Shown here in pieces: positions 39,335-48,831 of a stretch of 64,000 nt of DNA. Below the pieces are notes generated by a model. The model was not told the origin of the DNA. It made no database searches and saw only the letters and a program-made list of their open reading frames with translations. The DNA lies in contig NZ_CP087106.1 in NCBI RefSeq assembly GCF_028583545.1, positions 1,671,001-1,735,000 on the forward strand, written 5' to 3'. Position 1 is the first letter of the stretch; every line of letters begins with the position of its first letter. Origin of the DNA: Methylobacterium sp. NMS14P (GTDB lineage Bacteria > Pseudomonadota > Alphaproteobacteria > Rhizobiales > Beijerinckiaceae). Both the position numbers and the translations under genes were made by a program.

Positions 39335-39643
39335 TCGTCTCGACGGGCGAGGGGGTCGCCGCGTCGGGGATGACCGCCGCCCGTGCATAGCCGCGCGTCG
39401 GCGCCCGGCGCCGCCGTTCCGGGGCGCCGCGGTCGAGCCCGGACCCCGCGAGCGCGCCGGGAGCCGGCAGGGCGCCGGGTCCGGATCCCGGGCCCCGCTG
39501 CGCGGCCCGGGTATGACCGGGCGACAGCGGATATCCGCCGCGTTTCCGGCTCCGAGCCTTGGCCCGGCCCGCCCGCATCCCCATTCTGTCGAATCCGACC
39601 TCTCGAACGAAGCCGCCGGCCTCCCGGCGGTGCCAAAGGCTGC
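39335..39643. other. 309-bp gap, no gene seen
   Basis: Spacer between hfq and hflX. Frames are open only as GC-rich shadows; no ribosome site, RNA or repeat is evident. Confidence 0.5.
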
Positions 39644-41056
39644 ATGAGCGAGACGCTGACGTCCGGCGAAGCCCGCCTCCAGGCGCAGGCCGCCCCCGAG
39701 GGCGAGATCGCCGCGGCGACCCACACCCTGGTGATCGGCCCCTACCTCGCGCGCGGCGCGCCGGGGGCCGGCCCCGGACCGGCCGCGCCGTCGCGCTCCG
39801 TGGAGGCCCGCCTCGACGAGGCGACCGGCCTCGCCGCCGCGATCGAGCTCGACGTCGTCGAGAGCCTCGCCGTCAGCCTGCCGCGGATCCGGCCCTCCAC
39901 CTACCTCGGCAAGGGCCGGGTCGAGGAGATCGCCGGCCTGATCCGCGCCCGCGAGATCGGCCTCGTGGTGATGGACTGCGCCCTGTCGCCGGTGCAGCAG
40001 CGCAACCTCGAGAAGGCCTGGGGCGCCAAGGTCATCGACCGCACCGGCCTGATCCTCGAGATCTTCGGGCGCCGCGCCTCGACCCGGGAGGGCACGCTGC
40101 AGGTCGAGCACGCCCACCTCGCCTACCAGAAGTCCCGGCTCGTCCGCTCGTGGACCCACCTCGAGCGCCAGCGCGGCGGCTTCGGCTTCCTGGGTGGCCC
40201 CGGCGAGACCCAGATCGAGGCCGACCGGCGCATGATCCAGGAGCGCATGACCCGGATCGAGCGCGACCTCGACGCGGTGGTGCGCACCCGGGGCCTGCAC
40301 CGGCAGAGCCGGGCGCGGGTGCCGTACCCGATCGTGGCGCTCGTCGGCTACACGAACGCCGGCAAGTCGAGCCTGTTCAACACCCTGACCCGGGCCGAGG
40401 TCACCGCCAAGGACATGCTGTTCGCTACCCTCGACCCCACCGCCCGGGCGACCAAGCTGCCCCACGGCGAGACCGTGATCCTGTCCGACACGGTGGGCTT
40501 CATCTCCGACCTGCCGACGCCCCTGATCGCCGCCTTCCGGGCGACGCTCGAGGACGCCATCGAGGCCGACGTGCTGCTCCACGTGCGCGACGTCTCCCAC
40601 GTCGATTCCGAGGCCCAGGCCGAGGATGTCGGCGAGGTCCTGCGCGAGCTCGGCATCGAGACCAGCGCCGACCGGATCATCGAGGTCTGGAACAAGGCCG
40701 ACCTCCTCGACGACGACGAGCGCACCCGCCTCCTGAACCTCAGCGGCCAGGCCAGGGCCCGCAACGACCGCGACAGCGCCGCGCCGGTCCTGGTCTCGGC
40801 GCTGACCGGGGAGGGGCTCGCCGCGCTCACCAGCCGGATCGAGGCGCGGATCGGGCGCAACCGCGCGAGCTTCGCGGTGGCGCTGCCGCCGGAGGACGGG
40901 GCGGCGCTGAACTGGCTCTACGAGAACGCCGAGATCCTCGACCGCCGCTCCGAGGCCGACGGCACCCTGCACCTCGCGATCCGGATCGCCCCCGAGAAGG
41001 AGCCGCGCTTCCTCAACCGCTTCGCGGCGGCCCGGCGCCTCGGCCGGGGCGGTTGA
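39644..41056 (+). CDS. hflX: GTPase HflX
   Basis: A 470-aa ribosome-associated GTPase that splits stalled ribosomes under heat or stress. The N-terminal HflX domain has [13 protein letters not shown] and [17 protein letters not shown]; the [18 protein letters not shown] loop is a hallmark. G1: [12 protein letters not shown]3: DTVGFI; G4: NKAD. The stop overlaps the following cyclase start (TGATG), so the two are translationally coupled. Confidence 0.97.
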   Translation: MSETLTSGEARLQAQAAPEGEIAAATHTLVIGPYLARGAPGAGPGPAAPSRSVEARLDEATGLAAAIELDVVESLAVSLPRIRPSTYLGKGRVEEIAGLIRAREIGLVVMDCALSPVQQRNLEKAWGAKVIDRTGLILEIFGRRASTREGTLQVEHAHLAYQKSRLVRSWTHLERQRGGFGFLGGPGETQIEADRRMIQERMTRIERDLDAVVRTRGLHRQSRARVPYPIVALVGYTNAGKSSLFNTLTRAEVTAKDMLFATLDPTARATKLPHGETVILSDTVGFISDLPTPLIAAFRATLEDAIEADVLLHVRDVSHVDSEAQAEDVGEVLRELGIETSADRIIEVWNKADLLDDDERTRLLNLSGQARARNDRDSAAPVLVSALTGEGLAALTSRIEARIGRNRASFAVALPPEDGAALNWLYENAEILDRRSEADGTLHLAIRIAPEKEPRFLNRFAAARRLGRGG

Positions 41057-42369
41057 TGGCCTCGGGCAGCGCCGGCAACCCGACGCTCTCCGCGCTGCAG
41101 CCCGCGCGGGCTCCGGCCGAGCGCCGGGCGGATCCCGGATCGGACGACGAGGCGGTGCTGCGGGCCATGCAGGCCGGCGGCGGCCTGCGCCTGCTCGGCC
41201 TGCGGGTGGTGATCGTGCTGGTGCTGCTGATGGCGGCCCAGGCCTATGACGGCTCGCTGCACGCCCTGAGCCACTGGTTCATCCTCGCCCTGTACGGCCT
41301 CGGCACGATCTGGTTCGGGCTGCGGGAGCGTGGCGGCGGCCCCGCGGCCAGCGCCTACAGCTGGGCCGGCACCGGGCTCAATGCCGGGCTCGCCGTCTAC
41401 GTGATCATCGAGCACATGCTGGCCGGCGGCGGGGCCGGGCTCGGCGCCGACGCGGTGAGCCGCCTGCCCGCCTTCCTGCTCCTGCTCCAGACCGGCCTGA
41501 GCATGCGGGTGGCGCAGACCCTGCTGTTCTGCGGGCTCGTCACCGTCTGCTGGAGCGCGGCCTTCCTGGTCGGCCTGGTCCATCCGGACCTGTTCCCGAA
41601 CGCCGACACCTTCCCGACCGCGCAGGTCACCGGGCTCGCCACCTTCATGGCGGCGGGCCTCCTGGTGGTCGACGGTATGATCCGCCTGCGCGCCGCGGTG
41701 GCGCGGGCCCTGCGCATGGAGCACGAGCGCTCCCAGCTCGCCCGCTTCGTGCCCGACACGGTCGCCCTCGACCTCGCCGCCGAGGACGGCGATTCCGGCC
41801 TCGGCATCCACCGGCGCCACGCCTGCCTGATGATCCTCGACATCCGCGGCTTCTCGCGGCTCTCCCGGGAGCACCCGCCCGAGGCCATGGTGACGGCCCT
41901 GCTGGCGGTCCGGGCGGCCGCCCAGGCGGCGGTGGCGGAGCAGGGCGGCCTCGTCGACAAGTACATCGGCGACGCGGTGCTGGTGCAGTTCGTCGTCGGA
42001 CACCCCGACGCCCAGGCGCGCGCGGCGCTCGCCTGCGCCCTGTCGATCCACGACCGGATCGCCGCGCTCAACGCGGCCCGCGCCCGGGAGGGGCTGTTCG
42101 CCCTGCGGGTGGTCGTCGCCCTGCACGCGGGCGACCTCCTGGTCGGGGTCTTCGACGACGGGGTGCGGGCCGAGTACACGGTGCTGGGCCCGGCGATGAA
42201 CGCCCTGGCGCGGATCGAGACCCGGGCCAAGGCGGCCGAGATCGAACTCGCCGCCTCCGGGCATTTCCTGGACCTGCTCGACGGGACGCTCCCGTCCGGC
42301 ATCCGGGCGGCGCCGGTGCCGGATGCCGACCTGCCGGAGCACCTGACCCTGTTCTCGATCGCGGCGTAG
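41056..42369 (+). CDS. Membrane class III adenylate/guanylate cyclase
   Basis: A 437-aa protein. About six N-terminal membrane helices (from [18 protein letters not shown] to [17 protein letters not shown]) precede a cyclase homology domain: [15 protein letters not shown] (metal Asp), [13 protein letters not shown] (second Asp), and [21 protein letters not shown]. Both metal-binding Asp residues are present, so activity is plausible; the choice of ATP or GTP cannot be read. The ATG overlaps the hflX stop, hinting at co-regulation of the GTPase and a cyclic nucleotide signal. Confidence 0.88.
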   Translation: MASGSAGNPTLSALQPARAPAERRADPGSDDEAVLRAMQAGGGLRLLGLRVVIVLVLLMAAQAYDGSLHALSHWFILALYGLGTIWFGLRERGGGPAASAYSWAGTGLNAGLAVYVIIEHMLAGGGAGLGADAVSRLPAFLLLLQTGLSMRVAQTLLFCGLVTVCWSAAFLVGLVHPDLFPNADTFPTAQVTGLATFMAAGLLVVDGMIRLRAAVARALRMEHERSQLARFVPDTVALDLAAEDGDSGLGIHRRHACLMILDIRGFSRLSREHPPEAMVTALLAVRAAAQAAVAEQGGLVDKYIGDAVLVQFVVGHPDAQARAALACALSIHDRIAALNAARAREGLFALRVVVALHAGDLLVGVFDDGVRAEYTVLGPAMNALARIETRAKAAEIELAASGHFLDLLDGTLPSGIRAAPVPDADLPEHLTLFSIAA

Positions 42370-42994
42370 CGGAGCGCCCGGTCCGGCCGTCACCGCCCGG
42401 ACCGGAGGTGCCTCTCCGGGGGCGTCGCGCGGCCCGGGATCGGGCCGCGGCGCGCGATGTCGACCCGGCGCGGACCGGGGCCGCGCTCCGCCGCAGGATG
42501 CCGCACCGCCGGCCCCATCGCGTCGGAACCGGGCCGCGGATGACCCGTTCGGTCGGCGCGGCACAGGGTTGCGGAGAGACGAGATTCTCCCACGAACAAG
42601 CTCATCCGCGGCGCGCGCGCTCGGCCTCGTCGTCGGCGCCGCCAGCCCGACGCTCGCGGCTCCCGGCGACGGCCGCGACCGGAACGCCGCCGCCCGGGGC
42701 GACGGCAATTTCGGCCGCGTGCACCGCTACGCCCGGATGGAGGCGCGGGCGCTGGTGCACCGCGCCCACCGGATGCGCGCCCTCGTCGTCACCATCGCCG
42801 CCACCGCTGATCGGTCCGGCGCCGGATTCGGATGTTTTCAGGCCGCGGATAGCTGATCGGATCTCCGAGAGCTTCCGGTTTGACCCGTTTTCGGGAATCA
42901 ACAGCGCCTGACGGTGGCGTGCGAGGCGGCTTCTGCTACGCCCGCCACCGGATTGCGGGCCCACCGTGCGTGGGCGTGGTGCCACGAGGACGCG
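42370..42994. other. 625-bp gap with one doubtful ORF
   Basis: Between the cyclase and the PhnD-like gene. A plus-strand frame at 42569-42856 would encode a 95-aa protein with a possible signal peptide (AARALGLVVGAASPTLAA), but no homology is recognised and the frame lacks a clear ribosome site. It may be a decayed exported-protein gene. The last 150 bp should carry the promoter of the ABC transporter operon. Confidence 0.4.
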
Positions 42995-43933
42995 ATGCAG
43001 GGATCGACGCTGGGATCGAAGCCGGGATCGAAGCCGGGACCGGGCTGGCTGGGGCGGCTCGCCCTGGGCGCCCTGGCGGCCCTGGCCGCCGCCGGGCCGG
43101 CGCGGGCGCAGGAGAAGCCGGCCCCGAAGGCGCTCCCGCCCCTCGTGTTCACCGGCATCCCCGACCAGGACGAGAGCCGCCTGGTCGAGCGCTTCGGCAA
43201 GGTCGCCGCCTATCTGGAGGCCAGGCTCGGCGTGCCGGTGCGCTACATCCCGGTGAAGAGCTACCCGGCGGCGGTCACCGCCTTCACCAACGGGCAGGTG
43301 CAGCTCGCGTGGTTCGGCGGCTTCACCGGCGTCCAGGCGCGCAAGGCCGTCCCGGGCTCCCAGGCGATCGCGCAGGGCGCCGAGGACGCGGCGTTCAAGA
43401 CCTATCTCATCGCCAACGCCGCCACCGGCCTGAAGCCCGAGAAGGATTTCCCGAAGGACGTCGCGGGCAAGACCTTCACGTTCGGCGCCCGCGCCTCGAC
43501 CTCCGGGCGGCTGATGCCCGAGTATTTCATCCGGCAGGCCTTCCCGGGGAAGACCCCCGAGCAGGTCTTCGCCCGGGTCGGCTTCTCGGGCGACCACACC
43601 CGCACGATCCAGCTGGTCCAGTCCGGCGCCTTCGCGGTCGGCGCCGTCGACTACTCGGTCTGGGACCTCGACTCGAAGGCCGGCAAGGTCGACCCGAAGG
43701 CCGTCGCGGTGATCTGGGAGAGCCCGACCTTCCCCGACTACCAGTGGACCGTGCGGGGCGACGTGGAGCAGACCTACGGCGCCGGCTTCACCGACAGGCT
43801 GCGGGCCGCGCTGACCGGCATCGCCGACCCGGCGATCCTGGAGCCGTTCGGGCGCTCGAAGTTCATCCCCGTGACCAACGCGGCCTACGAGCCCCTCGTC
43901 GAGGTCGGACGCTCCACCGGCCTCCTGGACTGA
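42995..43933 (+). CDS. PhnD-family ABC substrate-binding protein, possible selenate/selenite
   Basis: A 312-aa periplasmic binding protein. The N-terminal signal peptide (LALGALAALAAAGPARAQ) is followed by PPLVFTGIPDQDESRLVERF, a GVPVRYIPVKSYPAAVTAF core and FTFGARASTSGRLMPEYFI, as in PhnD-like phosphonate/phosphite binders. The variant FTGIPDQDE is, from memory, that of the clade called putative selenate ABC transporter binding protein (TIGR04553). GAGG precedes the ATG at 42995. Together with the tRNA-Sec 8 kb upstream a selenium role is attractive, but phosphonate or phosphite is possible. Confidence 0.82.
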   Translation: MQGSTLGSKPGSKPGPGWLGRLALGALAALAAAGPARAQEKPAPKALPPLVFTGIPDQDESRLVERFGKVAAYLEARLGVPVRYIPVKSYPAAVTAFTNGQVQLAWFGGFTGVQARKAVPGSQAIAQGAEDAAFKTYLIANAATGLKPEKDFPKDVAGKTFTFGARASTSGRLMPEYFIRQAFPGKTPEQVFARVGFSGDHTRTIQLVQSGAFAVGAVDYSVWDLDSKAGKVDPKAVAVIWESPTFPDYQWTVRGDVEQTYGAGFTDRLRAALTGIADPAILEPFGRSKFIPVTNAAYEPLVEVGRSTGLLD

Positions 43934-43938
43934 CGCCC

Positions 43939-44643
43939 GTGTCGCGCGGCGCGGCAGCCGGCACGGATTCCGGCGCGGATTCCGGCGCGGCCATCGTCCT
44001 GGCGAACGCCTCCGCGGCCTATGACGGGCGCCCGGTTCTGTCGGGCCTCGACCTGACCGTGCGGGCGGGCGAGCGGGTCGCGCTCATGGGGCGCTCGGGG
44101 GCCGGCAAGTCGACCCTGATCGGCCTGATCCACGGGCAGGCCCCCGGGCGGGTGGCGCTGGTGCCCCAGGCGGCCGCCCTGGTGCGGCCGCTCTCGGTGT
44201 TCCACAACGTCTACATGGGCCGCCTCGACCGGCGCTCGACCCTGCACAACCTGCGCACGCTGGTCCGGCCGGCGCGGGCCGACGTCGCCGCCGTGGAGGC
44301 GATCCTCGACCGGGTCGGGCTCGCAGACCGGCTCTGGGCCCGGGCCGGGGAGCTCTCCGGCGGCCAGCAGCAGCGCGTCTCGGTGGCCCGCGCCCTGTAC
44401 AACGGCCGGCCGATCCTGGTGGGGGACGAGCCGGTCTCGGCTCTGGACCGCCAGCAGGGCGGCCGGATCCTGGCCGAGCTGGCCCGCGGGCACGAGACCC
44501 TGATCCTGGCGCTCCACGACGTGACCCTGGCGCTCGCCCACACCGACCGGATCGTGGTGCTGGAGGCCGGCCGGATCGTCCTCGACGCGCCCTCGTCCGG
44601 CCTCGACCCGGCGCGGCTCAGCCCGTTCTACGAGGCCGCCTGA
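43939..44643 (+). CDS. ABC transporter ATPase (PhnC-like)
   Basis: A 234-aa ATPase. Walker A GRSGAGKSTLIG, Q-loop LVPQAAALVRPLSVFHN, ABC signature LSGGQQQRVSVARAL, Walker B PILVGDEPVSALDR, and the H-loop in LALHDVTLAL. It sits five bases after the binding protein and overlaps the permease start (TGATG). The GTG at 43939 is the only reasonable start; a Gly/Ser/Ala-rich N-terminal extension (AAAGTDSGADSGAA) is atypical for PhnC. Confidence 0.92.
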   Translation: MSRGAAAGTDSGADSGAAIVLANASAAYDGRPVLSGLDLTVRAGERVALMGRSGAGKSTLIGLIHGQAPGRVALVPQAAALVRPLSVFHNVYMGRLDRRSTLHNLRTLVRPARADVAAVEAILDRVGLADRLWARAGELSGGQQQRVSVARALYNGRPILVGDEPVSALDRQQGGRILAELARGHETLILALHDVTLALAHTDRIVVLEAGRIVLDAPSSGLDPARLSPFYEAA

Positions 44644-46202
44644 TGCGCGCCGGCGCGCTCAAGGCCGCCCTCCTGCCGCGGCCGGGCTACGCGGCGGCGA
44701 GCCGCTGGTTCTTGGCCGCGGCGCTCGCCGGCCTGCTGGTGGCGGACCTGCAGGTCACGACGCTCCACCCCTTCGCCGACCTCGCCCGGCTCCTCGACGG
44801 CCTGGTCCGGCCGGATTTCCTCGCCGTCGAGGGCTGGAGCGTCGTCACCACGGTGGCCTTCGCGATGCTCGGCGTCGGGCTCGGGGCCGGGACGGGGCTG
44901 CTGCTCGCCATCCCGTTCGCCCGCTCGCGCGCCGTCCGGCTCGCCTGCGCGGGCCTGCGCGCCGTCCACGAGCTGTTCTGGGCGCTGCTGCTGATGCAGG
45001 TCTTCGGCCTGTCGGCGACCACCGGCGTGCTCGCCATCGCGCTGCCCTACGCGGGCATCTGCGCCAAGGTCTACGCCGAGCTGATCGAGGAGGCCGACCT
45101 CGCGGCGCTCCGGGTCCTGCCCGCGGGCACCGGCGCGGTCTCGGCGTTCCTGTACGCGCGCCTGCCCGAGGTGGCCGGGCGGATGCGCGACTACACCCTC
45201 TACCGCCTGGAATGCGGCCTGCGCTCCAGCCTCGTGCTCGGCTTCATCGGCCTGCCGACCATGGGCTTCGCCTTCGAATCCGCCTTCCGCCAGGGCCGCT
45301 ACGCCGAGGCCGGGGCGCTGCTCCTGATCTTCTACGCGCTGATCGGCACGCGGCGGCTCTGGGTGCGCGCCCGGACCCTGCCCGTCCTCCTCGTCGGCGC
45401 CGCGCTGGCGCTGCCGCCGACCGTCGGCAGCGCGGCGATCGGCCCGAGCCTCGCCCGCTTCCTCGGCCACGACGTCGTGCCGGCCCCGCTCCGGGGCGCG
45501 CCGCTCGCCGAGCCCGAGACCTGGGCGCGGCTCTGGTCGTGGCTGCGCCCGATCCTGACCGAGCAGGTCCTGCCCGGCACCGCCCAGACCCTGGTCCTGG
45601 CGCAGATCGCCCTGGCCGCCACCGCGCTCGGGGCCCTCGTCCTGTTCCCGCTGACCGCGCGGCGCTTCGCCGGCCCGGTCGGGCGGCCCCTGGGGCGGGC
45701 GCTACTCGTGGTGGTGCGCTCCACGCCGGAATACATGCTGGCCTATGTGGGCCTGCAGCTGCTCGGCCCCTCGATGCTGCCGGCGATCCTGGCGCTGGCG
45801 CTGCACAATGCCGGCATCGTCGCCTACCTGATGGGCCGGCACGCCGACGCGATCCCCTACCGGGCCGACGCGCCGCGGGGCCTCGACCTCTACGCCTACG
45901 AGACCGTGCCGCGACTCTACGGGCAGTTCCTGGCCTACCTGCTCTACCGCTGGGAGCTGATCCTGCGGGAGAGCGCGATCTTCGGGATCCTGGGGGTCGC
46001 GACGCTCGGCTTCTACGTGGACGCCGCGATCTCGGAACTGCGCCTCGACGTGGCCGTCGTGCTGATCGCCGCCACCGCGCTGGTGACGGTGGCGGTCGAC
46101 GCCTTCTCGCGGGCCCTGCGCCGGTCCCTGCGGATCGACGCCCTGCCGACCCGGCTGTCGGGCCCGCAGCCGATCACCGGGGCGGAGGCTGCGGACGGCT
46201 GA
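44643..46202 (+). CDS. Fused double ABC permease (PhnE-like)
   Basis: A 519-aa protein with two PhnE-type permease halves in one chain, roughly residues 1-255 and 280-500; each has the ABC permease EAA-like loop (first AALRVLPAGTGAVSAFLYAR, second GLDLYAYETVPRLYGQFLAY) and about six helices. PhnE is usually a single half that dimerises, so this is a fusion of both, as seen in some PhnE-type systems. It completes the binding protein, ATPase and permease operon. Confidence 0.9.
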   Translation: MRAGALKAALLPRPGYAAASRWFLAAALAGLLVADLQVTTLHPFADLARLLDGLVRPDFLAVEGWSVVTTVAFAMLGVGLGAGTGLLLAIPFARSRAVRLACAGLRAVHELFWALLLMQVFGLSATTGVLAIALPYAGICAKVYAELIEEADLAALRVLPAGTGAVSAFLYARLPEVAGRMRDYTLYRLECGLRSSLVLGFIGLPTMGFAFESAFRQGRYAEAGALLLIFYALIGTRRLWVRARTLPVLLVGAALALPPTVGSAAIGPSLARFLGHDVVPAPLRGAPLAEPETWARLWSWLRPILTEQVLPGTAQTLVLAQIALAATALGALVLFPLTARRFAGPVGRPLGRALLVVVRSTPEYMLAYVGLQLLGPSMLPAILALALHNAGIVAYLMGRHADAIPYRADAPRGLDLYAYETVPRLYGQFLAYLLYRWELILRESAIFGILGVATLGFYVDAAISELRLDVAVVLIAATALVTVAVDAFSRALRRSLRIDALPTRLSGPQPITGAEAADG

Positions 46203-46214
46203 TCCGGGCGCCGC

Positions 46215-46305
46215 CGTCCTCGCGGGCGCAGCGAAGCAATCCAGCAGCGCCACGCCCGCCGATGTCGCGCTGCCCTGGATCGCCTCGCTACGCTCGCGAT
46301 GACGG
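46215..46305. repeat. REP-like palindromic repeat, copy 3
   Basis: Starts CGTCCTCGCGGGCGCAGCG followed by AAGCAATCCAG, ends CTCGCTACGCTCGCGATGAC; same family as the copies at 18734, 25911 and 61069. It sits between the converging permease and TonB-receptor genes. Confidence 0.9.
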
Positions 46306-46355
46306 GGCTGGTCACCATGCTGCGGGCGGTCGCCAACGGGACCGCCCGAGCCGCC

Positions 46356-48602
46356 TCACCACCTGTAGCTGACCTTCGCCAGCACCCGCCGGGCGTCGCC
46401 GTAGAAGCACGACACGTTCGACTGGCAGGAGGCGACGTAGCGCCGGTCGGCGAGGTTCGAGGCGTTCACCTGGAAGCGCCAGTTCTCGTAATCGTAGTGC
46501 ACCTGCGCGTCGAACAGCACGTAGTCGGGTACCCGCAGGGTGTTGCCGACGTCCGCGAACGAGCTGCCGACGTAGCGCACGCCGCCGCCGAAGCCGAAGC
46601 CGCGCCACGGCCCGAGCGGGATGGTGTAGTCGGCGAACAGCGAGGCCAGGGTCTGGGGGATGTTGACCGGCGTCTTGCCGACCCGCACCGGGTCGGCATC
46701 CCGCTCGGTGGTGAAGTCGAACTTGGTGAAGGACGCCACGAGGTTGAGGCCGTCGGCGACGTTGGCGACGAGCTGCGCCTCGAAGCCGGTGGAGCGCACC
46801 GCGCCGACCTGCGTCTGGAAGATCGTGTTCACCGGGTTGGGGGTGAGCACGTTGTTGCGGTGGATGTCGAAGCCCGCCAGCGTCAGGAAGTAGCCCTGGC
46901 CGGGCGGCTCGAACTTGACGCCGCCCTCGACCTGATCGCCGGTATCGGGCCTGAAGGTGCGGTTGTTGATGTCCACGCCGATCTGGGGCTGGAACGAGGT
47001 CGCGTACATGATGTAGGGCGCGAGGCCGAAGTCGAAGTTGTAGATCGCCGCCGCCCGGTAGGTGAAGGCGCTGTCGTTGCGGCCGTTGGTGTTGGCGGGC
47101 GTCAGGCGGTCGTAGACGGTGTTCTGGACGAAGTCCTGGCGGCCGCCGAGGATCAGGGTCAGCTCCGGCGTGAGCTTGATCTGGTCCTGGAAGTAGAGGC
47201 CGACCTGCTGGAACGAGTTGGCGTTGATCAGGTAGGGCGAGGCCGAGACCGCCTGTGGGCCGTAAGAGGGCGCGAGGATGTTGAGGTCGGGGCCGGGGAA
47301 GCCCGAGGCCTGGTTGTCGTGGATCTGGAAGTTCCGGTACTCGACGCCCATCAGGAAGTCGTGGCGGAAGAAGCCGTCGGAGAACTTGGCCTCGGCCTGC
47401 GTGTCGACGTCGAGCTGCGCGATCTTGGCGGAATCGCGGAACAGGTAGCGGCCGAGCCGGGTCTGGAGCGGGTCGGTGTAGCCGAGCTGGCCGATATAGG
47501 AATTCTGGTAGCTCTGCGTGTAGGCGTAGCGGGCGTTCTGGCGCACCGCCCAGGTGTCGTCGAAGACGTGCTCGAACTCGTAGCCGATGAAGGCCTGGTC
47601 GCGCTGGAAGGTGTTGAAGCCGGCGTCGCCCACGTTGAGCGAGCGCGGGATGCGCAGGCCGAGCACGGTCGGCCGGGCCGTGCCGTAGTAGGGCAGGAAG
47701 TTCGCCGTCACCGCCGTGTTGTCGTGCTGGAAGCTCGACAGGACCGTGAACTTGGTCGACCCGTCCGGCTTGTAGGTGAAGGCCGGGGCGATGTAGTAGC
47801 TGTCGTCCGGCGCGCCCTGGACCTGCGTGCCGCCGTTGCGGGCGTAGCCGGTCAGGCGGGTGAACCAGTGCCCCTCGGCGTCGGCCGGGCCGCCGACGTC
47901 GAAGGCGGCGTAGCGCTGGTCGAAGGAGCCGCCGCCGACCTCGATGAGCCCGAACGGGGTCTCGGTCGGGCGCTTGCTGATCTGGTTGATCAGGCCGCCG
48001 GGATTGCCGGCGCCGAACAGCACCGCGGAGGGACCGCGCAGCACCTCGATGCGCTCCAGCCCGAACGTGTTCACCCGGCTGTAGGCGAAGCCGTAGTTCA
48101 GGAGCTGCAGGCCGTTGAGGTAGAGGCCGTAATCGCTGACCACGAAGCCGCGGAGCTGGAAGAAGTCGAGGCGCGTGTCGGCGCCGAAGGTGCCCGCGTA
48201 GGTGCCGGCGACGTACTGGGTCGCCTGGGTGAGGGTCTGGGCGTTCTGGGTGTCGAGCTGCTGCCGGCCCACGACGGTGATCGATTGCGGGGTCTCGATC
48301 AGCGGGGTGTTGGTCTTGGTCGCGGTCGCCGAGCGCCGGGCCACGTAGCCGTCGATCGGGCCGGTCGGGCTCTCCGCCCCCCGCACGGGCGCGCCGGCGC
48401 GGACCGCGGAGGCCGGGCCGCCCTGGCCGGTGACGCTCAGCTCCTCGAGTTGCACGCTGCCGCCGGCCGGCGGGTTGGCGCCGCCGCGGCGCGGCGCCGC
48501 GTCCTGGGCGAGGCTCGGCGCCGCCTGCGCCATCACGGCGAGCGAGGCGCCCGCGAGCAGGGCGCGCAGGGGCAGGCGGGGGAGGGGGTGGGCGGCTCTC
48601 AT
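46356..48602 (-). CDS. TonB-dependent siderophore receptor
   Basis: A 748-aa outer-membrane receptor. Signal peptide (LLAGASLAVMAQAAPSLAQ), then a plug domain with TPQSITVVGRQQLDTQNAQT and FQLRGFVVSDYGLYLNGLQL, and a beta-barrel ending in SNLADRRYVASCQS ... VLAKVSYRW (terminal aromatic). The ferric-siderophore (FhuE/FpvA-like) plug motif RGPSAVLFGAGNPGGLINQ is clear. Upstream is an Irr-box-like element, implying iron control. The siderophore is not predictable. Confidence 0.95.
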   Translation of the reverse strand: MRAAHPLPRLPLRALLAGASLAVMAQAAPSLAQDAAPRRGGANPPAGGSVQLEELSVTGQGGPASAVRAGAPVRGAESPTGPIDGYVARRSATATKTNTPLIETPQSITVVGRQQLDTQNAQTLTQATQYVAGTYAGTFGADTRLDFFQLRGFVVSDYGLYLNGLQLLNYGFAYSRVNTFGLERIEVLRGPSAVLFGAGNPGGLINQISKRPTETPFGLIEVGGGSFDQRYAAFDVGGPADAEGHWFTRLTGYARNGGTQVQGAPDDSYYIAPAFTYKPDGSTKFTVLSSFQHDNTAVTANFLPYYGTARPTVLGLRIPRSLNVGDAGFNTFQRDQAFIGYEFEHVFDDTWAVRQNARYAYTQSYQNSYIGQLGYTDPLQTRLGRYLFRDSAKIAQLDVDTQAEAKFSDGFFRHDFLMGVEYRNFQIHDNQASGFPGPDLNILAPSYGPQAVSASPYLINANSFQQVGLYFQDQIKLTPELTLILGGRQDFVQNTVYDRLTPANTNGRNDSAFTYRAAAIYNFDFGLAPYIMYATSFQPQIGVDINNRTFRPDTGDQVEGGVKFEPPGQGYFLTLAGFDIHRNNVLTPNPVNTIFQTQVGAVRSTGFEAQLVANVADGLNLVASFTKFDFTTERDADPVRVGKTPVNIPQTLASLFADYTIPLGPWRGFGFGGGVRYVGSSFADVGNTLRVPDYVLFDAQVHYDYENWRFQVNASNLADRRYVASCQSNVSCFYGDARRVLAKVSYRW

Positions 48603-48678
48603 GGTCTCTTGCCGGATGCGACGCTGCGGGCAGCCGGCCGCGCGCGCCGGATTCGCCTCCGACGTCTCAGCCGCGCTG

Positions 48679-48695
48679 TTTAGAATTGTGATAAA
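48679..48695. promoter_or_regulatory. Irr box (ICE)-like element
   Basis: TTTAGAATTGTGATAAA matches the alphaproteobacterial iron control element TTTRGAAYNRTTCYAAA at 15 of 17 positions by my count. It lies 77 bp upstream of the TonB-receptor start, where Irr would be expected to bind. A second palindrome AAGTA-CTGTAA-TACTT directly follows at 48694-48709. Confidence 0.6.
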
Positions 48696-48831
48696 GTACT
48701 GTAATACTTGATCTTTCTATACACCGGACTACGGACAGCCGCGCGCGGCCGCAAGCGGCCTTCACGCGGAAGGCGACGGCTGTTGCCGTAGCGACACGTA
48801 TCGGTGGTGCGGCGGAAGCGGTCCCGCGGGG

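Noticed and set aside
46299..48683. 794-codon plus-strand open frame
   Set aside because: Exact antisense of the TonB-dependent receptor, which has a signal peptide, plug and barrel motifs.
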